Assembly: GCA_045810265.1 (NCBI GenBank)
Contig: JBJMWF010000137.1
Span: forward strand, 1-15,040
From: Scleromatobacter sp045810265
Lineage (GTDB): Bacteria > Pseudomonadota > Gammaproteobacteria > Burkholderiales > Burkholderiaceae_C
Length of the DNA stretch: 15,040 nucleotides
Direction of reading: 5' to 3'
Position numbers and translations under genes: made by a program. The notes below the pieces were generated by a model, which did not search any database, was not told the origin of the DNA, and saw only the letters and a program-made list of their open reading frames with translations. Of the stretch, positions 1 through 8,007 are shown piece after piece. Numbering within the stretch: position 1 is the first letter of the stretch; the number at the start of each line of letters is the position of its first letter.

Positions 1-1
1 C

Positions 2-1132
2 TCGCGCGACGTCTGCCTGATCCCGGAGTCGGCGCATGGCACCAACCCGGCCTCCGCGCAGATGGTGGGCATGAAGGTGGTGGTGGTCAAGTGCACCGCC
101 GCGGGCGAGGTCGACATGGCCGACCTCCAGGCCAAGTGCATCGCGCACAAGGATGACCTCGCGGCGATGATGATCACCTACCCGTCCACGTATGGCGTGT
201 TCGAGCCGGGCGTCAAGGCCCTGTGCGCGCTGGTGCACCAGTACGGCGGCCGCGTGTATGTCGACGGCGCCAACATGAACGCGATGGTGGGCATCGCGGC
301 GCCGGGCCAGTTCGGCGGCGACGTCAGCCACCTGAACCTGCACAAGACCTTCCGCATCCCGCACGGCGGCGGCGGACCTGGCGTCGGCCCGGTCTGCGTG
401 GTCGAGGACCTGGTGCCCTTCCTGCCGGCGCATCGCGCAGGCGGACTGGGCGTGGAATCGCCGGCCCGCGTGGGCGCCGTCTCGGCCGCGCCGCTGGGCA
501 ACGCGGCGGTGCTGCCCATCAGCTGGATGTACGTGCGCATGATGGGCGCGGCCGGCCTGAAGCAGGCCACCGAGACCGCGATCCTGAACGCCAACTACAT
601 CGCGGCACGGCTGTCCGGGCACTACGACATCCACTTCAGCGGTGGCATCGCCGGCGTCAAGGGCGGCGGTGTCGCGCACGAGTGCATCCTCGACCTGCGC
701 CCGTTGAAGGACTCGTCGGGCATCAGCGCCGAGGACGTGGCCAAACGGCTGATCGACTACGGCTTCCACGCGCCCACGCTGTCGTTCCCGGTCGCCGGCA
801 CGCTGATGGTCGAGCCCACCGAGAGCGAGCCGCTGGTCGAGCTGGACCGCTTCTGCGACGCCATGATCGCCATCCGCGAGGAGATCTCGAAAGTCGAACA
901 GGGCCGCTGGCCGCGCGAGGACAACCCGCTGAAGAACGCGCCCCACACGGCACAGGCCTTGCTGAAGTCCGAGTGGCCTCATGCGTACACGCGCGAGGAC
1001 GCCGCCTATCCGGTGGCGGCGCTGCGCCTGGGCAAGTACTGGTCGCCGGTCGGTCGCGTCGACAACGTCTACGGCGATCGCAACCTGTTCTGCAGCTGCG
1101 TGCCGATGAGCGAGTTCGCCGAGGCCGCATAA
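2..1132 (+). CDS. gcvP: Glycine dehydrogenase (decarboxylating), P-protein, C-terminal part
   Basis: This is the C-terminal ~376 residues of the glycine cleavage system P-protein. The family is usually about 950 residues, so the 5' part lies outside the window; the frame is open from base 2 to TAA at 1130-1132. P-protein uses PLP to decarboxylate glycine and passes the aminomethyl group to the lipoyl arm of GcvH in the cytoplasm. Seen directly: the opening segment reads LIPESAHGTNPASAQ, typical of the family, and HLNLHKTF followed by a Gly-rich run (GGGGPGVGP). The Lys in NLHKTF (codon 344-346) is the expected PLP-binding lysine. The ending around YWSPVGRVDNVYGDRNLFCSC is also typical. sdaA follows 138 bases downstream on the same strand, which suggests coupled glycine and serine breakdown. 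No frameshift is visible. The identification is firm; only the missing 5' end limits it. Confidence 0.97.
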   Translation, partial: SRDVCLIPESAHGTNPASAQMVGMKVVVVKCTAAGEVDMADLQAKCIAHKDDLAAMMITYPSTYGVFEPGVKALCALVHQYGGRVYVDGANMNAMVGIAAPGQFGGDVSHLNLHKTFRIPHGGGGPGVGPVCVVEDLVPFLPAHRAGGLGVESPARVGAVSAAPLGNAAVLPISWMYVRMMGAAGLKQATETAILNANYIAARLSGHYDIHFSGGIAGVKGGGVAHECILDLRPLKDSSGISAEDVAKRLIDYGFHAPTLSFPVAGTLMVEPTESEPLVELDRFCDAMIAIREEISKVEQGRWPREDNPLKNAPHTAQALLKSEWPHAYTREDAAYPVAALRLGKYWSPVGRVDNVYGDRNLFCSCVPMSEFAEAA

Positions 1133-1250
1133 ATGGTGCCCCCACGCTCCCGCTGGTCGCTGCCCCCCAAGGGGGCCGTTCGGATCGGCCCGGATGTGAT
1201 CCTCGCTTCCCTTGTCTTGGGTGGCCCTGCGGGCGGCAGCGCTTCGCGCA
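1133..1250. repeat. Repeat-like GC-rich palindromic segment between gcvP and sdaA
   Basis: This non-coding spacer begins right after the gcvP stop. It contains a run of short palindromes: GCCCCC-CAA-GGGGGC at 1162-1176, then a GGCC...GGCC pair at about 1174-1190, then CTTGGGTGGCCCTGCGGGCGG-like sequence near 1216-1236. The combination 'CCCACGCTCC...GTCGCTGCCCCCC[A/G]AGGGGGC...CTTGGG.GGCCC.GCGG' resembles a dispersed intergenic repeat that I recall from Burkholderiales genomes. Only one copy lies in this window, so repetition itself cannot be shown here. It could also act as a transcript-stabilising or attenuating structure between the two genes. Confidence 0.5.
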
Positions 1251-1270
1251 ATTAGGAGAACGGCGCACCC

Positions 1271-2662
1271 ATGGCAGTCTCGGTTTTCGACCTCTTCAAG
1301 ATCGGCATCGGCCCGTCCAGCTCCCACACGGTGGGCCCGATGCGGGCGGCGCGCATGTTCTCCAATCGCCTGCAGCACGAGGGGCTGCTGGAGCGCACGG
1401 TGCGCGTGAAGGCGGACCTGTACGGCTCGCTGGGCGCCACCGGCAAGGGCCACGGCAGCGACAAGGCGGTGCTGCTGGGCCTGCATGGCCACGAACCTGA
1501 CACCGTCGACATCGACCGCGTGCCGCTGGAGCTCGACGGCATGCGGGCCAACCGGCAGCTGCTGCTGGGCGGCAGCCACCTCATCTCGTTCGACGAGCGC
1601 ACCGACCTCGTCATGCACCGCCGGGAGACCCTGCCCTTCCACGCCAACGGCATGCGCTTCACGGCGTTCGACGCCGCCGGCAACGAGCTCGAGAACCGCG
1701 TGTACTACTCGGTGGGCGGCGGCTTCGTCGTCAGCGACGAGGTGGCTGCCGACGGCACGAAGCAAAAGACGATCGCGCCCGATACCACCGTCCTGCCCTA
1801 CCCCTTCCACAGCGGCGACGACCTGCTGAGACTGACCACCGAGCACCAGATCAGCATCGCCGAGCTGATGCGCCGCAACGAGCGCCATTGGCGCAGCGAC
1901 GACGAGGTGCACGCCGGCCTGATGAAGATCTGGCAGGTGATGCAGGAGTGCGTGCAGCGCGGCTGCCGGACGGAAGGCATCCTGCCGGGCGGCTTCAAGG
2001 TCAAGCGGCGGGCGGCCGGCCTGTACCAGGCCTTGACGCTCAATCCCGAGGCCGCGATGCGCGACCCGCTGATGGTGATGGACTGGGTCAACCTCTACGC
2101 GCTGGCCGTCAACGAGGAGAACGCCGCCGGCGGCCGGGTCGTGACCGCGCCCACCAACGGTGCCGCGGGCATCGTCCCCGCCGTCCTGCACTACTACACG
2201 CGTTTCGTGCCGGGTGCCAACGACCGCGGCGTCGTCGACTTCATGCTGACGGCGGCGGCGATCGGCATCCTCTACAAGGAGAACGCATCGATCTCCGGTG
2301 CCGAGGTCGGCTGCCAGGGCGAAGTGGGCGTGGCGTGCTCGATGGCCGCCGCCGGCCTGGCCGCCGTCATGGGCGGCACGCCCGCCCAGGTGGAAAACGC
2401 CGCCGAGATCGGCATGGAGCACCACCTGGGCCTGACCTGCGACCCGGTGGGCGGCCTGGTGCAGATCCCCTGCATCGAGCGCAACGCCATCGCGTCGGTC
2501 AAGGCCATCAACGCGGCGCGCATGGCGCTGCGCGGCGACGGCACGCACCACGTGAGCCTGGACAAGGTCATCAAGACCATGCGCGAGACCGGCGCCGACA
2601 TGCAGACCAAGTACAAGGAAACGGCGCGTGGCGGCCTGGCTGTCAACATCGTCGAGTGCTGA
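1271..2662 (+). CDS. sdaA: L-serine ammonia-lyase (iron-sulfur type, single chain)
   Basis: SdaA deaminates L-serine to pyruvate and ammonia with a catalytic [4Fe-4S] cluster in the cytoplasm. The 463-residue length fits the one-chain bacterial type (about 455-460). Seen directly: N-terminal FKIGIGPSSSHTVGPM (residues 9-24); cysteines C348, C390 and C401, whose 42- and 11-residue spacing matches the cluster ligands described for the Legionella enzyme; PTNGAAGIVPA (295-305); and a final residue C463. In the Legionella enzyme the C-terminal cysteine folds back as the fourth cluster ligand and must be displaced by serine, so the same autoinhibited arrangement is inferred here. The start is supported by AGGAG at 1254-1258, 12 bases before ATG, and by alignment of the N-terminus with known SdaA. 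It follows gcvP on the same strand, consistent with a glycine-to-serine-to-pyruvate route. Confidence 0.96.
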   Translation: MAVSVFDLFKIGIGPSSSHTVGPMRAARMFSNRLQHEGLLERTVRVKADLYGSLGATGKGHGSDKAVLLGLHGHEPDTVDIDRVPLELDGMRANRQLLLGGSHLISFDERTDLVMHRRETLPFHANGMRFTAFDAAGNELENRVYYSVGGGFVVSDEVAADGTKQKTIAPDTTVLPYPFHSGDDLLRLTTEHQISIAELMRRNERHWRSDDEVHAGLMKIWQVMQECVQRGCRTEGILPGGFKVKRRAAGLYQALTLNPEAAMRDPLMVMDWVNLYALAVNEENAAGGRVVTAPTNGAAGIVPAVLHYYTRFVPGANDRGVVDFMLTAAAIGILYKENASISGAEVGCQGEVGVACSMAAAGLAAVMGGTPAQVENAAEIGMEHHLGLTCDPVGGLVQIPCIERNAIASVKAINAARMALRGDGTHHVSLDKVIKTMRETGADMQTKYKETARGGLAVNIVEC

Positions 2663-2687
2663 GGCCAGACGCGCGACGCTGGCCTGC

Positions 2688-3098
2688 GTGCCCGCTCCCA
2701 AGCCTTCCCTCGCGCTGGCGCTTGCGATCGCCCTGATCCTGGCCGCCTGCGCCTCCGCACCGCAGCCCGGCACCGCGCTGGACGAGGTGCGCGTCGATTC
2801 GCGTGGCGCGGACCCCGGCGGCGGCGCCTGCGGAGATTTCGCGCTGACCGCCGCCCAGGCGCGCTACTTCCTGGCGCGCTCCGTGGTGGTCACCGAACGC
2901 CAGCTGCATGATGGCTGGGACGTGGTGCCCTGCTACGTGCGCGGCACGGCGCGTTCGAGCAGCGGCGTCTGGCGCTGGGAGATCCGCGCCGGTGGTACGG
3001 CCACGCTCGAGACGCCGTCCGGCGCCACGGAACTGCGCGCCTGCAGCGACTGCGACGCCGTCCTGCGTGGCACGCGTGCCCGCACGCCCAAGCCCTGA
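2688..3098 (+). CDS. Predicted lipoprotein of unknown function
   Basis: I do not recognise a named family with certainty. From GTG 2688 the product is 136 residues. It has a short basic n-region (K5), a hydrophobic stretch rich in Ala/Leu/Ile (residues 8-18) and a lipobox L-A-A-C with the lipidation cysteine at C21, so export and lipid anchoring are inferred. The mature part has four further cysteines (C48, C82, C119, C122), a W-x-V-V-P-C motif (77-82), a W-R-W-E-I segment (95-99) and a C-S-D-C pair near the end. Short cysteine-containing exported proteins with a 'W..PC' core are common as hypotheticals in Burkholderiales (memory, not a search). The start is uncertain: no clear Shine-Dalgarno precedes 2688, and an in-frame ATG at 2628 would overlap sdaA and place about 20 residues before the signal peptide. 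It begins 25 bases after sdaA, so co-transcription is plausible. Confidence 0.7.
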   Translation: MPAPKPSLALALAIALILAACASAPQPGTALDEVRVDSRGADPGGGACGDFALTAAQARYFLARSVVVTERQLHDGWDVVPCYVRGTARSSSGVWRWEIRAGGTATLETPSGATELRACSDCDAVLRGTRARTPKP

Positions 3099-3124
3099 AT
3101 CGCCGCCTGCTGTGGATGCGGAAA

Positions 3125-3159
3125 GGCCACCGGCCGCGAAACACTCGCAACCGGTGGCC
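3125..3159. terminator. Hairpin between convergent genes, probable bidirectional terminator
   Basis: GGCCACCGG (3125-3133) and CCGGTGGCC (3151-3159) form a perfect 9-base-pair stem with a 17-base loop. It sits between the lipoprotein gene (plus strand, ending 3098) and the RND pump gene (minus strand, ending 3181). Read on the minus strand, the stem is followed by TTTC (complement of 3124-3121), a short U-tract, so it fits best as the terminator of the efflux operon. On the plus strand no T-run follows. Confidence 0.6.
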
Positions 3160-3180
3160 CTTGGATGAGCTGACGGCGAA

Positions 3181-6100
3181 TCAGGCCATCACCGAGTCGG
3201 CCTCCGGCTCGGAGTCGGGCTGCGAATCCGGCGCCTTGGCCTGCGGCGGGATCATGGACAGCTCCTCCGGCGGCCCGCCGTCCTGGATGGGTCGCACGAA
3301 GGCCAGGATCATGAAGCCCAGCATGCCCAGCAGGCCCATCGCCGCCCAGCCACGATGGTAGGCGTTGGCCTTGGCGTACGACCAGCAAGCCGCCACGCTG
3401 AGCGCAATCGCCACCGCCATCACGCCGGCGACGCCGGGCATCGGCACGCCGCTGATCATCAGCACGATGCCGACCAGGCCGGACAGCACCGCGCCGATGA
3501 TGGCACCACGCGAACCACTGTCCAGGCGCGTCTTGAAGAAGCCGACCCACTGCTCGATGTAGGCGTAGATCACCGGCACCACCACCAGCGTCAGCAGGGT
3601 CGAGGTGATGACGCCGCCGATGATGGCGCGGCCCATCGGCGCCTGCAGCTCGCCGCCTTCGTCGAGCGCCAGCGCCAGCGGGAACATGCCGAACACCATG
3701 GCCGCCGTCGTCATGATGATGGGGCGCATCCGGATCTGGCCGGCACTCAGCACCGCCTCGGCCAGCGTCGCGCCGGCCTTGCGGGCGTGGTTGGCGAAGT
3801 CGACCAGCAGGATGGCGTTCTTGGTCACCAGGCCCATCAGCATGATCAGGCCGATCAGCGAGAACAGGTTGATGGTGGAGTGGAAAGCCTTGAGCGAGAT
3901 CATCACGCCGATCAGCGACAGCGGCAGCGAGGCCATGATGGCCAGCGGCTGCAGGAAGCTGCCGAACTGGCTGGCCAGCACGATGTAGATGAAGATCAGC
4001 GCCAGGCCCAGCGCGCTGCCGATGTTGCCGAAGATGTCGTCCTGGTTCTGCGCGTCGCCGCCGATGTCGAAGCGGTAGCCGGGCGGCAGCACGGTCGCCT
4101 TGATGATCTTGTCGATGTCGGCGTTGACCTGGCCGACCGTGCGGCCGGACTTCACGTCGACGCCGGCATACACCGCCTGGCGGCGCTGCAGGTCCTGGCG
4201 CTTGATGACGTCGGGATTGGTGACGGGGTCGATCGTCGCGACGCTTTCCAGCGGCACCGGCGTGCCGTCGGCCGAGAAGGCCACCGGCAGCTTGTTCAGC
4301 TGCGCGACGCTCTCGCGGCTGGCCTGCGGCAGGCGCAGCTGCACCTCCACCTGCTGGCCGTCGGGCGTCGTCCAGTACGTCGACACGTCGCCCTGCACGT
4401 AGGCGCGCAGGCTGCCGGCCAGCTGCTGCGGCGTGATGCCCAGCTGGCGCGCGGCGTCGGGACGCACGCGCACGGCGTACGCGGGCAGGCCGGGCTTGAC
4501 CGACGATTCGAAGTCGGTCAGGCCCTTGACCTTCTTCATCTTGGCGCCGAGATCGGCGGTGATCTGGTCGAGCACCGTCGGATCGGGGCCGAGGATGGAG
4601 ATGAAGATCGGCCGGTTGCCGAGCGCCACCGAGATGCCCGGCAGGCCGCCGAGGCGCTTGCGGATCTCGTCCTCGACCTGGAACTGGTTGAGCTTGCGCT
4701 GGTGGCGCGGCACCAGTCCGATGCCCATGTAGGCGGTGTTGTGGCCGTTGTCGCCGCCGACCTGCGTCGACAGCGAATCGATCTCCGGCATCGTGCCGAT
4801 GATGGCCTCGACCTGCTTCATCTTCTCGTCGGCGCGCGCCAGGCTGGTGCCCACCGGCATCGTGATGTTCAGGTTGGTGTAGCCCTGGTCGGTCTGCGGG
4901 ATCGCCTCGGCACCGATGGTGGTGGCCAGCCCGATCGCCGCGACGAAGGTGGCGACCGCCGACCACAGCACGATCCCGCGCGGCGTTAGCGTGGCAAAGC
5001 GGAACTGGCGCTTGCCGCCGGTCAGGCGCTGGCCGTTGGCGCCGAAGCCGAAGCCGTAGGCGGGCACCGGCGGCACGAAGACGCGGTAGCGGCGGCCGCT
5101 GAAGGCCCAGGTGATCAGGCGTTCGTACACGTGATGCAGCTTGGCCATGCTCCAGTCGACCGCGCGCATCATGTGGCCGATGCCCCACAGGCGCTGCATC
5201 GTCACGGCCGGCGGATCGCGCCAGATCGACGACAGCATCGGGTCGAGCGTGAAGCTGACGAACAGCGACACGATCACCGCCGACACCACGGTGATGCCGA
5301 ACGGGAAGAAGAACTTGCCGACGATGCCCTTCATGAAGGCCACGGGCACGAACACCGCGCAGATCGCGAAGGTGGTGGCCATCACGGCCAGGCCGATCTC
5401 GTCGGTGCCCTTGCGCGCCGCGGTGTGGTGATCCTGGCCCATGCCGACGTGGCGCACGATGTTCTCGCGCACCACGATCGCGTCGTCGATCAGCAGGCCG
5501 ATGCACAGGCTCAGCGCCATCATCGTCATGAAGTTCAGCGTGAAGCCGAAGGCGTTGATCGCGATGAAGGAGGCGATCACCGAGATCGGCAGCGTCAGGC
5601 CGGTGATGATGGTCGAGCGCCAGCTGTGCAGGAACAGGAACACGATCGCGATGGTCAGCAGCGCGCCCTCGGCCAGCGTCTTCTTGACGCCGTTGAGCGA
5701 TTGCTCCACCCAGTCGGAGCTGGCGTAGATCAGCTTGAGCTGGACGCCCGGCGGCAGCGACTTGCGCATCTCGTCGGCCGCCGCCTTGATGGCCGCGCCG
5801 GTGCGGACGATGTTGGCGTCCTGCTGCTTGAAGATGTTGAAGGTGACCGCCGGCTTGCCGTTGATGCGCGAAAGCGAATCGGGCTCCTGCTCGCGTTCGA
5901 CCAGCTGGCCGACGTCGCCCAGCATCACCACGCCGCCGCTGGCGTTGCGCGAGATGACGACGTTGTTGAACTGCTTGGGATCGAGCACGCGGCCTTCGAC
6001 GCGCACCAGCGAGTCCTCGTTCTTGCTCTGCAGCAAGCCCACCGGCTGGTCGGTGTTGGCGCGCACCAGGGCGGCGCTGACATCGGACGGCGTCAGGCCG

Positions 6101-6690
6101 AAGCCGCGCAGGCGCTGCGGGTCGAGGTCGATGCGCACCTGGCGCGTGACCAGGCCCAGCGGCGTGACGCGGGCGACGCCTTCGACGCTGGTCAGGCGCT
6201 TTTGCACGGTCTGGTCGGCGATCAGCGAGAGCTCTCGGTCGCTGCGGCCCGTGGCCATCAGCGCGAGCACCACGGTGGGCTGCGCGTTGTCGCCGTCGAA
6301 GCGGCTCACGAACGGCGCCTTGACGTCGCGGTTGAAGCCGGACTGCACCACCGACACCTTGTCGCGCACTTCCTGCGTCGCGCGGGTCATGTCGACCGAC
6401 AGCTTGAACTCGACGACCGTCTCGCTGCGACCTTCATAGCTGTTGGAGCGGATCATCTTGACGCCGGCGATGCCGTTCAGGGCATCTTCCAGCGGCTTGG
6501 TGATCTCGGTCTCGACGGCGCCTGGCGAGGCGCCCGGATATTGCACGGCGATGAAGACGACCGGCGGCGAGATGTCGGGCATCTGCTCGACACCCAGCCG
6601 CTGGTACGAGAACAACCCGAGCACGCACAAGGCCACCATGACCATGGTCGCGAAGACGGGGTTGTTGATGGAGACGCGCGTCATCCACAT
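3181..6690 (-). CDS. RND (HAE-1 type) efflux pump, inner-membrane permease, with C-terminal extension
   Basis: This is an AcrB/MexB-like proton-driven drug/metabolite exporter of the inner membrane, 1169 residues from ATG 6690. The start is set by GAGGAGA seven bases upstream (6697-6703) and by the typical opening TRVSINNPVFATMV. Seen directly: TM1 at about 12-30; the porter-domain start QMPDISPPVV (36-45); the TM4 acid pair D402-D403 in GLLIDDAIVVREN; and the TM10 lysine K957 in GLVTKNAILLVDF. These are the expected proton-relay residues. Two departures from the usual ~1030-1050-residue layout stand out: a Gly/Pro/aromatic-rich insert at about 534-570, just before TM7, and about 115 extra residues after position 1055, with three hydrophobic segments (1061-1080, 1084-1103, 1114-1133) and an acidic Pro-rich tail. 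It follows its membrane fusion partner by 40 bases. The substrate cannot be inferred, and no outer-membrane channel gene is nearby. Confidence 0.95.
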   Translation of the reverse strand: MWMTRVSINNPVFATMVMVALCVLGLFSYQRLGVEQMPDISPPVVFIAVQYPGASPGAVETEITKPLEDALNGIAGVKMIRSNSYEGRSETVVEFKLSVDMTRATQEVRDKVSVVQSGFNRDVKAPFVSRFDGDNAQPTVVLALMATGRSDRELSLIADQTVQKRLTSVEGVARVTPLGLVTRQVRIDLDPQRLRGFGLTPSDVSAALVRANTDQPVGLLQSKNEDSLVRVEGRVLDPKQFNNVVISRNASGGVVMLGDVGQLVEREQEPDSLSRINGKPAVTFNIFKQQDANIVRTGAAIKAAADEMRKSLPPGVQLKLIYASSDWVEQSLNGVKKTLAEGALLTIAIVFLFLHSWRSTIITGLTLPISVIASFIAINAFGFTLNFMTMMALSLCIGLLIDDAIVVRENIVRHVGMGQDHHTAARKGTDEIGLAVMATTFAICAVFVPVAFMKGIVGKFFFPFGITVVSAVIVSLFVSFTLDPMLSSIWRDPPAVTMQRLWGIGHMMRAVDWSMAKLHHVYERLITWAFSGRRYRVFVPPVPAYGFGFGANGQRLTGGKRQFRFATLTPRGIVLWSAVATFVAAIGLATTIGAEAIPQTDQGYTNLNITMPVGTSLARADEKMKQVEAIIGTMPEIDSLSTQVGGDNGHNTAYMGIGLVPRHQRKLNQFQVEDEIRKRLGGLPGISVALGNRPIFISILGPDPTVLDQITADLGAKMKKVKGLTDFESSVKPGLPAYAVRVRPDAARQLGITPQQLAGSLRAYVQGDVSTYWTTPDGQQVEVQLRLPQASRESVAQLNKLPVAFSADGTPVPLESVATIDPVTNPDVIKRQDLQRRQAVYAGVDVKSGRTVGQVNADIDKIIKATVLPPGYRFDIGGDAQNQDDIFGNIGSALGLALIFIYIVLASQFGSFLQPLAIMASLPLSLIGVMISLKAFHSTINLFSLIGLIMLMGLVTKNAILLVDFANHARKAGATLAEAVLSAGQIRMRPIIMTTAAMVFGMFPLALALDEGGELQAPMGRAIIGGVITSTLLTLVVVPVIYAYIEQWVGFFKTRLDSGSRGAIIGAVLSGLVGIVLMISGVPMPGVAGVMAVAIALSVAACWSYAKANAYHRGWAAMGLLGMLGFMILAFVRPIQDGGPPEELSMIPPQAKAPDSQPDSEPEADSVMA

Positions 6691-6696
6691 GGGAAT

Positions 6697-6703
6697 TCTC
6701 CTC
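6697..6703 (-). promoter_or_regulatory. Ribosome binding site fixing the RND pump start
   Basis: The minus strand reads GAGGAGA seven bases before ATG 6690. The open frame extends 50 codons further upstream, to 6840, but that stretch overlaps the 3' end of the fusion-protein gene and is Arg/Pro-rich, typical of out-of-frame GC-rich DNA. This site decides the shorter start. Confidence 0.85.
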
Positions 6704-6730
6704 GGAGTGAGGCCGTGTGAACGGCGCGGA

Positions 6731-7933
6731 TCAACGGGTGGCGGTCGTCGAAGGAACGGCCGGTGCCCCGAGCGGCTTGGGCGTGGCGGCGGTGGCGACC
6801 GCGACGACGCGCGCCTTGGCGCCCTCGCGCAGGTTGTCAAAGCGCGCGCCCAGCACCGGGACGTCCGGCGACAGCCCTTCCAGCACCTCGGCGCGCTGGC
6901 GCACCGGGTCGCGGCGGCCGGTGATGACGGTGCGGCGCAGCAGCTTGCCGCCCTCCACCGTCCACACGTATTCCTGGCCCGAGGCCGAGCTGATCGCGCC
7001 GATCGGCACCGTCAGGCGCGGCGTGGCGTCGCCGATCTGCACCTGCGCGACCGCGTACTGGCCGGCGCGCATGGTTTCCTTGGGGTTCTGCAACTGCACG
7101 ATCACGCCGATCGAGCGCGTACCGGCTTCGGCGGCCGGGGCGATGCGGGCCAGCTTGCCCTCGACCGGCTTGTCAATGCCCTCGATCTTCAGCGTCACCG
7201 GCATCCCCGGCGACAGCCGCGCCACGTCCTGGGTGCCGACTGTGCCGGCCAGCTCCAGCAGGTGCAGGTCGACGATGGTGACGACCTGCTGCTCGGCGCT
7301 GACCTTCTCGCCGGCCACAACGTAGCGCTTGGAGACGATGCCGCTGATCGGCGCGATCAGCGAGGCGTCGCGCAGCGTGATCCGGGCCGAGTCGAGCGCG
7401 GCCTGGGCGGCCGCGACCTGGGCCTTCGCGTTGTCGAGGGACGACTTCGAGGCCTCGAGCGCGATCGGGGAAATGAACTTCTCGTTGGCCAGGCGGATGT
7501 TGGACTCGTGCGTGCGCTCGGCCTGGTCCATCGTCGTCTTGACGGCTGCGAGGTTGGCGTTGCGCTCGGCGACCTTGGTCTGCAGGTCGCTGATGTCGAT
7601 GCGTCCGAGCAGTTCGCCCGCCTTGACGCGCTGGCCTTCCTGCACGTCCAGGGTCAGCAGCGTGCCGGTGGCCTTGGCGCGCACCATGGCCGTGTTCGGC
7701 GCCACCAGCGCGCCCGAGAACTCGACCATCTGCGGCAGCGCCAGCTTCATCGGCTTGGTCGCCTCGGACACGGTGAAGTCCAGCGGCACCTCGCTGGCCG
7801 CCGCGTCTGGCGTGTTCGCCGCCAGGGCGGCGCTGGCCGGCATCGCGGCCGTGCCCTTGCCGGCCTTGATCGCGAACCCCGCGCCGATAGCCACAACCAC
7901 CGCCGCCACCCCGAACACCAAGCGTTTGCGCAT
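6731..7933 (-). CDS. RND efflux periplasmic adaptor (membrane fusion protein, HlyD/AcrA-like)
   Basis: This periplasmic adaptor would link the RND permease to an outer-membrane channel. It has 400 residues, usual for the family. Seen directly: an N-terminal membrane anchor (residues 5-21) with no lipobox cysteine; a first half-lipoyl motif GTLLTLDVQEGQRVKAGELLGRID (90-113); a helical hairpin rich in Ala/Lys/Glu (about 117-188); the second half-lipoyl motif LIAPISGIVSKRYVVAGEKV (192-211); then beta-barrel and membrane-proximal regions. The C-terminal tail (after about 380) is low-complexity Ala/Pro/Thr. The start at ATG 7933 rests on AGGAAGAGG just upstream (7936-7944). An in-frame ATG at 8005 lacks a ribosome site and would put a polar stretch ahead of the anchor. 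The permease gene follows after 40 bases, so the two form an operon. Function is clear; substrate is unknown. Confidence 0.94.
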   Translation of the reverse strand: MRKRLVFGVAAVVVAIGAGFAIKAGKGTAAMPASAALAANTPDAAASEVPLDFTVSEATKPMKLALPQMVEFSGALVAPNTAMVRAKATGTLLTLDVQEGQRVKAGELLGRIDISDLQTKVAERNANLAAVKTTMDQAERTHESNIRLANEKFISPIALEASKSSLDNAKAQVAAAQAALDSARITLRDASLIAPISGIVSKRYVVAGEKVSAEQQVVTIVDLHLLELAGTVGTQDVARLSPGMPVTLKIEGIDKPVEGKLARIAPAAEAGTRSIGVIVQLQNPKETMRAGQYAVAQVQIGDATPRLTVPIGAISSASGQEYVWTVEGGKLLRRTVITGRRDPVRQRAEVLEGLSPDVPVLGARFDNLREGAKARVVAVATAATPKPLGAPAVPSTTATR

Positions 7934-7935
7934 GT

Positions 7936-7944
7936 CCTCTTCCT
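7936..7944 (-). promoter_or_regulatory. Ribosome binding site fixing the membrane fusion protein start
   Basis: The minus strand reads AGGAAGAGG ending two bases before ATG 7933, within a purine-rich GAAGGAAGAGGAC block. It supports initiation at 7933 rather than at the in-frame ATG 8005, which is preceded by AATCTGTCCCC with no Shine-Dalgarno match. Confidence 0.75.
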
Positions 7945-8007
7945 TCGTCGTTTTTCCAGGCTCATCCTGAATTTCGACGGAGTGTGGATCGGCTGGTTGT
8001 GACATGG

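Noticed and set aside
223..1500. A 425-codon plus-strand frame overlapping gcvP and sdaA
   Set aside because: It is Arg/Gly-rich, out of frame with two well-recognised enzymes, and crosses the non-coding spacer; no domain is recognisable.
3355..6720. Two long plus-strand open frames (about 544 and 529 codons) opposite the RND pump gene
   Set aside because: Their translations are runs of His, Asp, Arg, Gln and Ala, typical of the antisense of GC-rich genes. The minus strand encodes an unambiguous pump with all motifs.
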